A DNA stretch of 64,000 nucleotides. Origin: Rapana venosa. Lineage: Eukaryota; Mollusca; Gastropoda; Neogastropoda; Muricidae. The notes below the pieces were generated by a model. It saw nothing but the letters and a program-made list of their open reading frames with translations. It searched no databases and had not been told where the DNA came from. Position numbers and translations under genes: made by a program. The DNA lies in assembly GCA_028751875.1 (NCBI GenBank), contig CM054134.1, forward strand, positions 69,484,526 to 69,548,525, read 5' to 3'. Shown here piece after piece: positions 33,372 to 43,151 of this stretch; the stretch's first letter is position 1; the number at the start of each line of letters is the position of its first letter.

Positions 33372-33470
33372 CTCCAATCCAATCCAATCCTGTTGTTTAT
33401 AGTCCCGCCGACCACAGAGGCCATATGAGGGCTGTCACCTTGTCAACCGTTAAATCTCATATTAAACCTG
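33372..33470 (+). repeat. Family L short repeat
   Basis: 'CCAATCCAATCCAATCCTGT', 'CCGCCGACCACAGAGGCC' and 'GGGCTGTCACCTTGTCAA' recur at 50165-50250 and inside 21819-21905. Confidence 0.7.
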
Positions 33471-33585
33471 TGCAGCCATATACAGATTAAAACAAGGTAT
33501 AAAACCAACCCTACTGTCGTTCCTTGTAGCAACGCCCTGACAAAAGAGATGCTGGAATCGTCATCCATCATTTATTTGATGGCAG

Positions 33586-33875
33586 GGGGACGGGACAGCC
33601 TAGAGATTAGAGTTGCGCTGGCGATTTAACGGCCCGGGATCGAGCCCGGGTTCCAGCCACCACCAAGACGCCCGCCCGTTCCTGGGGATTTTTTCCCTGG
33701 AGTTAACATCAATACTGAGTCCACTCCCCCCTCTCCCCCCTTCCGAAAGTCCTTCCGATGAGACGATTATAAACTGAGGCCCTGTGTGCGACTGCATGCA
33801 GAACATCCTGCACACACGTTAAAACCCTTTCTTTCAAGGGAAGAGTAGGCTATTTGTGCAGGTAAAGTGGATGAC
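33586..33875 (+). mobile_element. SINE family A
   Basis: 'GGGGACGGGACAGCCTAGAG' is the head. The B-box region is partially duplicated ('CCCGGGATCGAGCCCGGG'). The body continues to 'GTAAAGTGGATGACAAC' and the last about 60 bp of the SINE are missing. Confidence 0.85.
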
Positions 33876-34084
33876 AACAGATAAGAACAAAGTCAAGTCA
33901 AATTTTTATTTCCAGATGGTACATTGAATAAGCAATGCATTTGCTTTGTTTTTCATCAAGCCATCTACCTAGAAACAAATTTCATAATGATTATACTGAA
34001 ATACTTCATTATTGCAACCTTTACCAATAAATTGAACCAGTATAAAGAGGAAATTCGATATGGAAAATACAAATTACAAACATA

Positions 34085-34138
34085 TATACATACACACGCA
34101 CACACATACTCATACACACCTGCGCGCGTGCGCGCACG

Positions 34139-34223
<85 letters not shown>

Positions 34224-34560
34224 AAATACAGGATAGCCTAGTGGTTAGAACATTTTGTTTGCAATCTGACGACCCGGGTTCGAATCCCGCTCAAGGGGAT
34301 ATTTTCCCCTGGAGTTAACATCAGCGCAGACTCCCTCTCCCCAAAAGTCCTTCGGATGAGGCTATAAACCGAGGTCCGTGTGCGAACGCACGCAGAACAT
34401 CTTGCGCACACGTTAAATCCAGTTCCGCTTTTCGTAAGAGTAGGCCATTGTGTGTCGGTGGGAACAGATGACAAATTGACAAAACCGCATACACACGGGG
34501 ACTGGATGTAAACAAAGCACATAAGTGCTTGTTCCATTATCCTCGATATAAAATAATTTT
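34085..34560 (+). mobile_element. (CA)n followed by full-length SINE family A
   Basis: (CA)n spans 34085-34221. The SINE begins at about 34226 ('ACAGGATAGCCTAGTGGTTA'), with B box 'GGGTTCGAATCCCGC', and ends 'CATTATCCTCGATATAAAAT' with an A/T tail. It is the copy closest to the family consensus. Confidence 0.93.
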
Positions 34561-34574
34561 TTTTTAAAGCCTAC

Positions 34575-34705
34575 ATGCGTATGGTGTCTTGTCTACACAT
34601 CACCCCCCAAAGTTAGAATTCAGCTGGGCAAAAACCATCGCATACGCAGAAGTCTCACCATTGGTACATCTCAGACCTATAGCCCAGGAAGGAAAATAAT
34701 TGATG
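34575..34705. repeat. Family D repeat
   Basis: 'GTCTACACATCACCCCCCAA', 'AACCATCGCATACGCAGAAG' and 'TCACCATTGGTACATC' match the copy at 22490-22740. Confidence 0.65.
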
Positions 34706-34899
34706 GCCATATTGTTATCTTCTTGAATAATCCGACTCAATAATAGCAAGTACAACTCAGAGCCTGCATGGAGCTGGATGAAAAGGCAATCAATTAACAT
34801 TTAAACAAAATTTATCAATCTTAAAATGAATGCTTCAAATCTATAATCCCCCACCCCCACCCCCACCCCCACAAAAACCCAACAACAAACCAATCCAAG

Positions 34900-35004
34900 A
34901 TAGGTTAATGAACTGAAACCATTCAACTGCTTTTAAACATGGCAAGAAAATGTAGGGAGTTGCTTTCAACAATTCAGATGTAAACTACAACTTCCCACGC
35001 CTTT

Positions 35005-35041
<37 letters not shown>

Positions 35042-35390
35042 AGCTTTAAAAAGTAAAAAAAGCAAAATGTAAATTAGTGGGGACATAAAAGTGGCCTCCA
35101 CTACACGCCCAGAGGGCATAGTGAAATCAGCATGCAGGGCAATCAAAGCCCACAAATGAAAGCCGGAGGCATTTGTTTTTTGTGTAGTTCCCCTTTTAAC
35201 AAGTTTATTTTCACAGCAGGCCTTTCGTTGTAACGGCTACTGTTTGCCAATGCTGTTTGATGTCAGCAAAATGCAGTGTCATTGTCAGCCAGGGCTGGTT
35301 TTAACAGGCTTACGTTTCCCCACAGGCATAAAAACTGAAGTCGTGTGCTTCTATAGTGATCAATTCAGTGGATCGCGAACAATAATTTAT
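34900..35390 (+). repeat. Family I dispersed repeat, copy 4
   Basis: 'CTTCCCACGCCTTTC', 'CAGCATGCAGGGCAATCAAA', 'TTATTTTCACAGCAGGCC', 'CAATGCTGTTTGATGTCAGC' and 'AACAGGCTTACGTTTCC'. It is the best reference for the interrupted copy at 28370-30200. (GA)n is at 35008-35038. Confidence 0.75.
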
Positions 35391-36002
35391 TAACGGTGGT
35401 GACATAATGAGGTTTGAAACACAGACTGTAACAAACAACCTGCATTTACTAGGCAATGACTAAACATGTGTGAAGAGCTGAGGTGAAAAGATCTACTGTT
35501 AGTTATTGCTGTCCTTGTGGGCTTCCTGAGGGTTTCTTTGTTGTTAAGAGTGGTTGGCTGGAGTTTGGAAAAGGGCACTTTTTGAGCCAGAGTTCTACTC
35601 CTATGATATTTTCATTAGAGATAGTGTTTCCCAGTACTGATAGTAGGTAACCACACACATTCGCATTCATCTACTCACGAATATACACACTGATGCACAT
35701 GGCACACGATTGCTTATTCCATTATCCTCGAGAGAGAAAAAAAGATGATGAGATACACAGACCATCTCAGACACCCAGACTTCCTGTTCTAACACACATG
35801 TCCCCGTACCCCACCCTACCTCCCTTCCCTTGCACGCATTGGAGCCCTCTCTTGGAATTGACTCAGTGGTCATAAACTTTTGTTTGTAACTCAGTGTACA
35901 GCTGTGGCATCCAGCATTACTTGGAAAACTGCAGAAATGCTTCCTATTTGTCCATAATAAAAGAGCGTTAAGTTTTTAGAAAATGAAAGCACATGATACA
36001 GA

Positions 36003-36077
36003 GCTACATTAGAGCCAAACCAGGTTATCTCCGTCTTTAAGGACACTGGAGATAACCTGGTTCGGCTGTGATGTAGC
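36003..36077. repeat. 75-bp hairpin with 30-bp arms (pre-miRNA-like or MITE)
   Basis: Arms 36003-36032 and 36048-36077 pair at 27 of 30 positions and enclose a 15-nt loop. The inner 15 bp ('AACCAGGTTATCTCC') pair perfectly. No second copy is seen in the window. Confidence 0.8.
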
Positions 36078-36164
36078 GACAGATTCTTAACCTTTAATCA
36101 GAATAAATTATGTGAAAAGAATTCAGTTTATGACCTTGCTCTTGCATTCAGTTGGGTAACTTCA

Positions 36165-36530
36165 TTAGTGATCCCTGGTCTAGAGATAAACCACCTGCCT
36201 AGAAATCAAGAAGTTTAGGTTCGATCCCTGTTTAAGTCCAATCTTTTCCCCCATCCACTAGTCCTTCAGTGGTGGTCTGGGTGATAGTCTTTCGGGTGAG
36301 ACGAAAAACCGAGATCCTGTATGCAACAGTGTGCATTTTTCACACGTAAAAGAACCCACGGCAACAAGACAGTTGTTACTGGCAAAATTGTGTAGACATT
36401 CCCCCCCCCCCCCCTAATTCCGGAAAGAAAAACACTTGCAAACAGAAGAGAAAGAAAAGATGGTGCTCTTGTAGCAACGCATTCTCGATCTCCAGGGAGA
36501 GCACCCCGAATTTCCAAAAGAGAAGAGAAT
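36165..36530 (+). mobile_element. SINE family C, full-length
   Basis: Head 'TGGTCTAGAGATAAACCACC' with B-box-like 'TAGGTTCGATCCCTG'. Middle 'AAAAGAACCCACGGCAACAA' and 'ACTGGCAAAATTGTGTAG'. 3' block 'CAGGGAGAGCACCCCGAATT'. The tail runs into a pentamer array. Its central 'TGAGACGAAAAACCGAGATC' resembles the middle of SINE A. Confidence 0.9.
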
Positions 36531-36655
36531 GGCATACTATACCATACCATATGCTATGCTATGCTATGCTATGCCATACCATACCATACCATATGCTATG
36601 CTATGCTATACTATACTATACTATGCTATGCTATGCTATGCTATGCTGTGCTATA
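36531..36655. repeat. (ATGCT)n/(ATACC)n pentamer array
   Basis: Repeats such as ATACC, ATGCT and ATACT directly follow the 3' tail of SINE C. Confidence 0.93.
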
Positions 36656-37149
36656 CTACTGATTTGGAGAGGGTAGGTCAGGGAAGATTCAAACATAATT
36701 GTTTTGACAAAATAAAACAAAAAAACAAACAAAAACCCAATACCCACCCCGTCCCCCACACCAAAGCAAGCAATTTCCATACCCACCCAGTCCCCCACAC
36801 CAAAGCAAGAAACTGCCATCTCCTTTATATTTTAAAAAAATTTCACCAAAATAAAATAGTTTACAACAACAACAACAACAACAACAAAACAGTGTACAGT
36901 CTGATACCAACACTAGGGACAATTTAAACAATACCGCACACGAACCCTCACCAATACTTTTTTTTGTTTAAAATGAGTTTTTATCTATGGTTGCTTGTGA
37001 CCCACATGAGTTTCTCGCCCTTTTCAGATAATTATTAAAACGTTCCTCTTCGTAAAAAAGCACCCCCAAAACAAAAAAAAGCCATTCATCTCTTTTGACA
37101 CTAACAGCTAACCATAGATCCATCTTGGGGTCCCATTGTGTCGCTCTCA

Positions 37150-37490
37150 CTAGCCCTAGTAGTAGTGTGAGTCCGTCCACCCAGACAGATCGAATGCGGC
37201 ATGGCTAACAGCGCCCACTACCACAGAGCTGGGTCGGCCTCTTTATCCACAGAGGAGGGGAGGAGAGTGGAGAATTAGACCAGCTGCCCGAAGGCCTGTC
37301 CAGTTGCCATGGACATTCTCAGACCACTTGGGACTTCAAAGGCGGTGCGACCACTTTGATTCCCTGGTCACTCAATCCCTTGCAGCTGTGACTGTCGCAC
37401 CTTCCCTCCACATCAAAGCCCGCGACGGTGTAGATGAGAGTTTGGTCCTCCCTCCCTTGCTGATTGTTCGTTCGTTGTTCCCCCCCCGGA
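37150..37490. promoter_or_regulatory. GC-richer non-repeat block with three TCF/LEF-type sites
   Basis: Unlike its surroundings this block has no repeat family and is GC-rich. TTCAAAG (37335-37341), CTTTGAT (37354-37360) and ATCAAAG (37412-37418) fit the WWCAAAG core of TCF/LEF sites. Regulatory function is inference only. Confidence 0.3.
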
Positions 37491-37549
37491 CAAAATTAAT
37501 AATAATAATAATGAAAACAAAGTTATGGTGTTTCGTTTTTAAGTTTTAA

Positions 37550-37553
<4 letters not shown>

Positions 37554-37586
<33 letters not shown>

Positions 37587-37609
37587 GGGGGGGGGGGGGT
37601 TGCGAGCGC

Positions 37610-37659
<50 letters not shown>

Positions 37660-37887
37660 GTGTGTGTGTGTGTGTGAGATGGTGGTGGTGTTGGTTGGTG
37701 GTGCTGTGCTATTTACTTCTTTATTCTTTTATTTTCATGATAATGGAATAGGCACTCGTGTGCTTTTTCTTTTTTTTACACCAAGTCCCCGTGTGTATGC
37801 AGTTTTGTAAATTTTGTCATCCCTTCCCACTGGCACACAATGGCCCGCTCTTCCCAAAACATGTGCACAAGATATTCTTGATGCAAG

Positions 37888-37969
<82 letters not shown>

Positions 37970-38176
37970 TTTATTTATTCTTATTTTTCGAAGATAATGG
38001 AATAAGCACTCATGTGCTTTTTTATTTTACATTCAGTCCCCATGTGTATGCAGTGTTTGTCAATTTTGTCATCCGTTCCCACCAGCATACAATGGCCTAC
38101 TCTTCCGAAAAGCGCAACGGGTTTTAACGTGTGCGCAAGATGTTATGCGGGCGTTCGCACACGGGACCTCGGTTTA

Positions 38177-38217
<41 letters not shown>

Positions 38218-38320
38218 CGCGATTTCGTTTTACGTCTCTTCACTAAATGTGATATTAGACACAAATGTTATATTAGTGAATGAGTGAGTAAGTGTGTGTG
38301 TGTGTGTGTGTGTGTGTTCT
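37554..38320 (-). mobile_element. Two 5'-truncated SINE A copies alternating with (GT)n
   Basis: (GT)n with an 18-nt G-run lies at 37554-37680. SINE A runs from 37719 to 37889 and breaks off into (GT)n (37889-37968). A second SINE A runs from 37970 to 38181 and again breaks off into (GT)n/(GC)n (38180-38221). Both SINEs are on the minus strand and lack the head. Confidence 0.88.
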
Positions 38321-38397
38321 CAGCAGTTAATTAATTAATTCCCAATATCAGTCACACAGTCACGCAGTCACTTTTAACTGAACACAAAAGTGGTTGA

Positions 38398-38667
38398 TTT
38401 TCTACCCGGTACCTATCATCGTTGCCCCACCCATTGCTGGCGGTTCAAAAGCAACTTTTCAGTCGTCTTCTGTCTCCCTACGTTTACAAATCACGCAACA
38501 GGACAATGCTGGGTGTTGCCAGCGGGACTGATACCGACTGGTATCGGTCTGTCTTTGATATGCTTCCACACACACACACAAAACACCCCAAACAAACCCA
38601 AACTCTGCCAACATCTAGTATTGTCATCAAAGGTTCTGGGGCCGATAATGATAGCATTGTCTTGTGA
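38398..38667 (+). other. Coding-like ORF, unrecognised
   Basis: An open frame without repeat character for most of its length contains 'YVYKSRNRTMLGVASGTDTD' and 'WYRSVFDMLP'. It then crosses a short CA tract and ends 'DNDSIVL'. A pyrimidine-rich AG ('CAACTTTTCAG', ending about 38460) could be an acceptor. 'DWYRSVF' is faintly reminiscent of the sorbin-homology W-Y-x-x-M-F core, but this is too little to assign. It could be a last exon or chance. Confidence 0.2.
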
Positions 38668-39127
38668 CTTGCCTTACAATGTAGGCCTATTGTAGTGAGT
38701 TGTATTGTTTTATAGTGATTGTATTGTACTTCTGTATCGTGCTGTATAGCGTTATTTTACACACACAGAGCAGATTTTTTCCCCCCCTGCCTGATGTTTG
38801 AGCTGCTCTTCGTGGGAGGGGGGGTGGGGGTGGGGGGGGGGGGGGGGGGGGGGAAGGGGGGGGGGGGAGTGCATCAGCAACAGTGCAACATTTTCCATCC
38901 TGCTTTTCCTGTCTGTATGGTTGTTAGATTTGTTTCTCAGTGAGAAAGTGGCATAATCTTCAGTGGTGCCCCAAGGGTCTGCTAAACTGTCCACGGACGA
39001 GATAGGTCCTCGAGGTGAGTGTTGAAAAGAGATCCTGTCAACAGGTTTTTGTCAGGGACAGTTCTCTTGTTTGCATAGGTTCTGTTACGATTGTAGAATG
39101 TCTCGTTTGTTGTTTTGTATTGTTTTA

Positions 39128-39440
39128 TATTCTTCTTCTTCGTCGAACGCTCAGACAGCAACTCCTGAGGCCCTGACAAATGCTGCCATGGTACGCTGAA
39201 GGCCCTCCAGGGGTCCAAAGACTTTGTCGCTCATCAGCAGCTCAGTAGGCCAGATATTGGCCCTCAAGTTTTGGTGTGTTGAACAGGTCTGGAGAAAGTG
39301 TTCCACTGTCATGGGAGAAGTGCCACAGGGGCACGCCTCAGAATCACCAATGTGGAACTTGGTAAACATGTGATGTCTCTGAGTCTGCAGTGTCCAGTCC
39401 TCAGCCTCACAATTGTTACTTGGTCTTCTCTGGGGAGGAG
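39128..39440 (-). mobile_element. LINE 3' end fragment (C-terminal ORF2)
   Basis: The minus-strand translation contains 'MFTKFHIGDSEACPCG', 'MTVEHFLQTCSTHQNLRANI', 'KVFGPLEGLQR' and 'AAFVRASGVAV' with a stop. It is preceded in another frame by 'VRLRTGHCRL', so a frameshift lies near 39400. The stop codon TGA is part of the tail 'GTTGCTGTCTGAGCGTTCGA' that family F shares. Confidence 0.85.
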
Positions 39441-39675
39441 GTATTTTGTATTGTAAACATAGAGCATACCACTTATGTACATGCAGCAAACATAGTGGCC
39501 GAAACTCAAACAGACCCCCACACATTGTCATGTAGATGGGAGAAGGGAAAGTCTGGGTTTTGAGGGGATAAAAACTTTGATCTCTAGCATCGTGGACAGG
39601 TGGGCAAAAAACTGACAGATTACCGCACTGTCTGCTTTCCTCCTCCACTTCCAGCTTCTCAACCTCTTCCTCCAA

Positions 39676-39929
39676 AGAACTAACTAGCTAGTTAACTAGC
39701 TAACTGACTATCAAGCTAGCTTGCTAAATGGCTAACTAAAAACGAAACAACAACAAAAAACCCAAACAAAAACAATAACAAACAAATCCAACTAATTACC
39801 TACAAAACAAAAGGCAATAGCCCCAAACTAAACAACCAAATAATTTTTTTTAAATGCCAGGGCGATATTTTGTCTAGGGGACCCCCCCAAAAAAAACCCT
39901 CCACAAAATCATCGACAGTGTCAGTCAGG
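39676..39929. repeat. CTAG/CTAA-rich palindromic stretch and A-rich sequence
   Basis: 39676-39740 is dense in TAGCTA/AACTAG palindromes. The rest is (AAAC)-rich with no gene signal. Confidence 0.7.
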
Positions 39930-40130
39930 CAGGCAAGGCAAAGACCCTCGCGGCGGCGCGAGCAGCTTGTGCCAAAGTCTGACAATGGGCGGTGCTAACT
40001 CTTTGAAGTCAGCCCTCACAGCCTGACCTGCTAATTACTCCGCCTTGTCTCTGTGGGCGGTGCTTCAAAATGCCGACAGCTGAACCGAAGTCAGGAAAGT
40101 GAGAAGCAAGCAGCATTATAGCCTAGCAGA
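39930..40130 (+). promoter_or_regulatory. Candidate promoter with repeated GGGCGGTGCT boxes
   Basis: A sharp rise in GC and CpG ('TCGCGGCGGCGCGAGCAG'). Two copies of GGGCGGTGCT (39986-39995 and 40055-40064) fit GC-box motifs, and CCGCC occurs between them. It precedes a candidate exon ending at 40331. No TATA box is obvious. Confidence 0.4.
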
Positions 40131-40290
40131 GCAGACCAGAGCAGAGAGCCTGCTTGCTGTAGTATATCATACAGGGCTGTGTGTTTCTGTATCAAAAAGT
40201 TTGCAGCATTTGTTTTTGTTTTTTGTTAATGTTTTTTTTCTCTCTCTCTCCCGTCTCAAACTTTCTCTCCCCTCTGTGCGTTGTTGCTGC

Positions 40291-40331
40291 ATGAATGGGA
40301 TTGAAAATCCAGACGTGAGGAAAAGAAGAAG
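40291..40331 (+). CDS. Candidate first coding exon of an unidentified gene
   Basis: ATG at 40291 opens MNGIENPDVRKRR followed by a split codon. The donor is AAG|GTAAGC at 40331/40332, an excellent consensus (phase 2). An in-frame TAA immediately follows the donor, as expected for intron. The upstream about 190 bp are non-repetitive and lie next to the GC-rich candidate promoter. The basic RKRR end could be a nuclear localisation signal. No downstream exon can be assigned. If spliced to the Axin exon at 51765 it would not be in the Axin frame but would extend a short upstream ORF. Product unknown. Confidence 0.3.
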
Positions 40332-41880
40332 GTAAGCGGGGGTGCAGTTTTTGATAGTTGGTGAGGTGTGCTTGAGACAGAGTGAAGAAGTGTTTTTCAG
40401 ATTTTGCTGCCAGTGATGATAGGTATATTCTGTGGATTGTAAAAAAATAAAGTTTGTGACCAAAACCAGACGTTTTGTTTCCCCCCTCCCTCTCCAACTT
40501 CAGTGTGTTCGTCACAACTATCACAGTCACTGGTATGAGAACTGTCCTAAAGCTTATTGTCTGTTTGCTTTTTTGTGTTTTGTTCTAGATTTTTTTTTTG
40601 TACTTAGGTTTTTTCTTCTTTTTGTTCTAAAGATTTTTTTTGGGGGGGATGTTTGTTTTGTTTGATGTTTTCTCAAGTTATTTTTTTTAAAATTAAAAAT
40701 GCAGTGACTTCTTGAGCTCATCATTCAAGCTGTTTTTGTTTTGTCTTTTGTTGTTGAGAACTTGATACATCTGGTGATGGTGAAATTGATGATGATGATG
40801 ACGTTCGTTTTGTGTGTGTTTTGTTTTCTGAATCCTACATCATAATATTCTTTTAGATTATAAGCATTAAAAAAACAACAAAACCCTATTACAGTGACAT
40901 GAATATTGTCAAATAGTGTTTCATTTCAAATTTAGAGACCAGAAGCATAACCACATCTTTAATTGATTTGTCCACCCCCCCCCCCCCCCTCCCTGATTAC
41001 CCTAACGTACAACCCCCCCCCCCCTCCCAACACACACACACACACACACTGCGCATCAACAACAACAAAGAGAAAAAGAGATATGGGAGGAAAAAGTGAA
41101 ATAAATACACCCACACCTTGCACTTTGAGCCCATGCCAGCCAAAGTGCTCAGTCATGTTTTTCATGAGGCACACTCGGGACACCTCTACGGGACTGAAGC
41201 GAGCTGCCTTCAAGATGGATGAACAGCCTAAAACTCCCAAGAAAGCACGAAGAGGGCTTGGCCAAGTGCTTTTTGAAGCAGCCGAGCTCCACTTGTGAAG
41301 TCAGGCAAAGAAAAGCTTAGCGGCGTCCCTGATTTACAGCGTACGGGCCCCCACCGCCACCGCTGGCCATACTTCAAAGCAAACCTCCTGCAAACATGTG
41401 TAATTTATAAGGGCAAGCTTATTATCAGCCCTACCGCCTGATCGCGTTCCAGATCTTCTCAATTCCCCCACGCTGGAAAAAGTTAACTTTTTCCAGCACC
41501 AGAGGGATCAAATTGCCCCAATGTTTCTTTGACAAGTTCCAAATCTGTCAGAGTTTACTAACTTAACTTTGTAAAAGTAAACAGCCACGCATCTGAAAGT
41601 TTCCATTCTCTCCCAACCCCACCCTATGGTTGGACTTAGAACGTCCATTTCAAAGTAGAGGGGTGTTGCGTCAAAAATCTGTATTGTACGTTGCAAGCAG
41701 AAAGTAAGAGACGCCTTTCAAGACTTGCATAACTAAATGTGAAGAAGATTTATAGTTTAAGTCTCAAAGTACTAAACCACAATCATGTTTGGTGAATTTG
41801 TATAGAAGCTTGGACAAAAGTAACAATATGACAAGCCTGTCTAAAATGGACTCGTCCAGAACAGTTTTCTGGTTGTTGAT
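40332..41880. other. No gene recognised; C-runs and one perfect palindrome
   Basis: AT-rich sequence with C-runs at 40974-40989 and 41011-41024. 41100-41470 is GC-richer and non-repetitive. A plus-strand ORF there (ending 'GLGQVLFEAAELHL', stop near 41298) lacks a donor or acceptor pair I can trust. Confidence 0.5.
41472..41497. repeat. Perfect 26-bp palindrome
   Basis: GCTGGAAAAAGTT is followed directly by its reverse complement AACTTTTTCCAGC. There is no spacer, so it can form a cruciform. The centre is GTTAAC. Confidence 0.95.
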
Positions 41881-41884
41881 TTTA

Positions 41885-42023
41885 TCTTCGCGTTGATTGG
41901 TGCGGTGCTTCTAAAGAGTGTGACGTCACTGGGTCAGGCTTGTCGGCGGCGGGCATGTGCCTTTGATCTTTTGGATTCAAACTCTTCATAGCTATTACAT
42001 GGACATACCTTTTCTTCTTCTTT
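41885..42023 (+). promoter_or_regulatory. Candidate promoter with perfect CRE
   Basis: GATTGG (inverted CCAAT core, about 41895-41900), a perfect palindromic cAMP response element TGACGTCA (41921-41928) and a GC-rich 'GTCGGCGGCGGGCATG' lie within 70 bp. They sit upstream of the candidate exon at 42024-42089. A TTTGATC TCF-like core follows at 41962-41968. Confidence 0.4.
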
Positions 42024-42089
42024 ATGGCAAGGAGCATCTGGATATTCATCACGGGTTCTGTTTTTTCTCTTCTCGTCTTCTCTAAAGAG
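42024..42089 (+). CDS. Candidate exon encoding a signal peptide
   Basis: ATG at 42024 encodes 22 residues that start MARSIWIFITG and end LLVFSKE. This is one basic residue, a hydrophobic core and a small or polar end, as in a secretory signal peptide. The donor GAG|GTAAGC (42089/42090) is near-consensus and the phase is 0. The +4 base is G; the -3 base is T, which is weak. It may pair with 45971-46051. Alternative: a spurious ORF in a non-coding first exon. Confidence 0.3.
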
Positions 42090-42612
42090 GTAAGCGTGTG
42101 CAGTCTTGTCTTGGCTGACTTGAACTTTGAAAGAAAAGCTCGACTGGCTTCTGTGTGAGTGTGTGTGGAGTTGAAGTAAAGAAAAGTGTGTCGGACCCAT
42201 TCCATTGCCCTGGAAAGCGTCCGTCACTATCAGAACACCGGGGCCGGACGACAGTTTGCTGCCAATAGGCCTACAGTGTACACAAAATACATCAGTGGTG
42301 TGTACTTTAGTACAGCTGAATGTGACTTACAGTTTAGAAAGTTTCATGTCGTTTATTTACTATTCGAAGGTTTGCCGTTGTGCTTTCTCTTGTTTACCAA
42401 GTGGCAGGTCGAGCATTACTTCGTTAATTTCACTGTCAGGTTTGTTTGTGTTGGGGTCTGCTTACATTGTGTTTTGTTCAGTTGATGGAGAAGTTGGATA
42501 GGAGTTCGATAAATCTGCCAGGGCACACCTTAAACTGTTGAGATTCTTTTGGTTGGTGACAGTGCATGCGAACTTACTCAGAGTATACAGAGGCAGGTAC
42601 CTCTGTGCGTAT

Positions 42613-42633
42613 GCACGCACGAACGCACGCACG

Positions 42634-42709
<76 letters not shown>

Positions 42710-42870
42710 TGTCATGTGTGTCCACTCTGTGTGTGTGTGTGTGTGTGTTTGTGAGTGATGTGACCTCACACACACATGTGTGTATATATATACACACACA
42801 CATGAAGTGATGTACACACTAAACTCATCACTCACACACATACACACAGTGGTCACATGTGAGTGTGTAT
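42613..42870. repeat. (CA)n/(GT)n microsatellite with TATA palindrome
   Basis: (CA)n 42630-42705, (GT)n 42729-42748 and the self-complementary 'TGTGTATATATATACACA' at 42778-42795. Confidence 0.95.
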
Positions 42871-43151
42871 ATATGCCACTATGTCATGTGTGTGTGTTTT
42901 CTTTTTTCCCCCTCTGTTTCTACCTCCTTTTGGAGTTAGTTTTATTATTACTGGTTATGGTAATAATGTAGTTAGATAATATTGATCAAGTTGTTTTTGT
43001 GTTCCTGATAGATGGCTTGATGAAAAAAAGCAAATGCATTGCTTATTCAATGTACCATCTGGAAATAAAAATTTGACTTGACACTCACACAATCATGTCA
43101 CATGACTCATTCACAGACACAGACACACACACACACCCACACACACACACA

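Noticed and set aside
34226..34300. tRNA genes at SINE heads (also 43152, 27937, 4215, 20255)
   Set aside because: A and B boxes are present, but acceptor and anticodon stems do not close and each head continues into a SINE body.
40963..41298. 111-codon ORF ending GLGQVLFEAAELHL
   Set aside because: It begins in a C-run and CA repeat. The last about 45 codons look more normal, but no acceptor in the right phase could be tied to the upstream candidate exon.
42186..42501. Two overlapping about 98-codon plus-strand ORFs after the candidate signal-peptide exon
   Set aside because: They overlap in different frames, lack motifs and lie downstream of a strong donor, so they are probably intronic.
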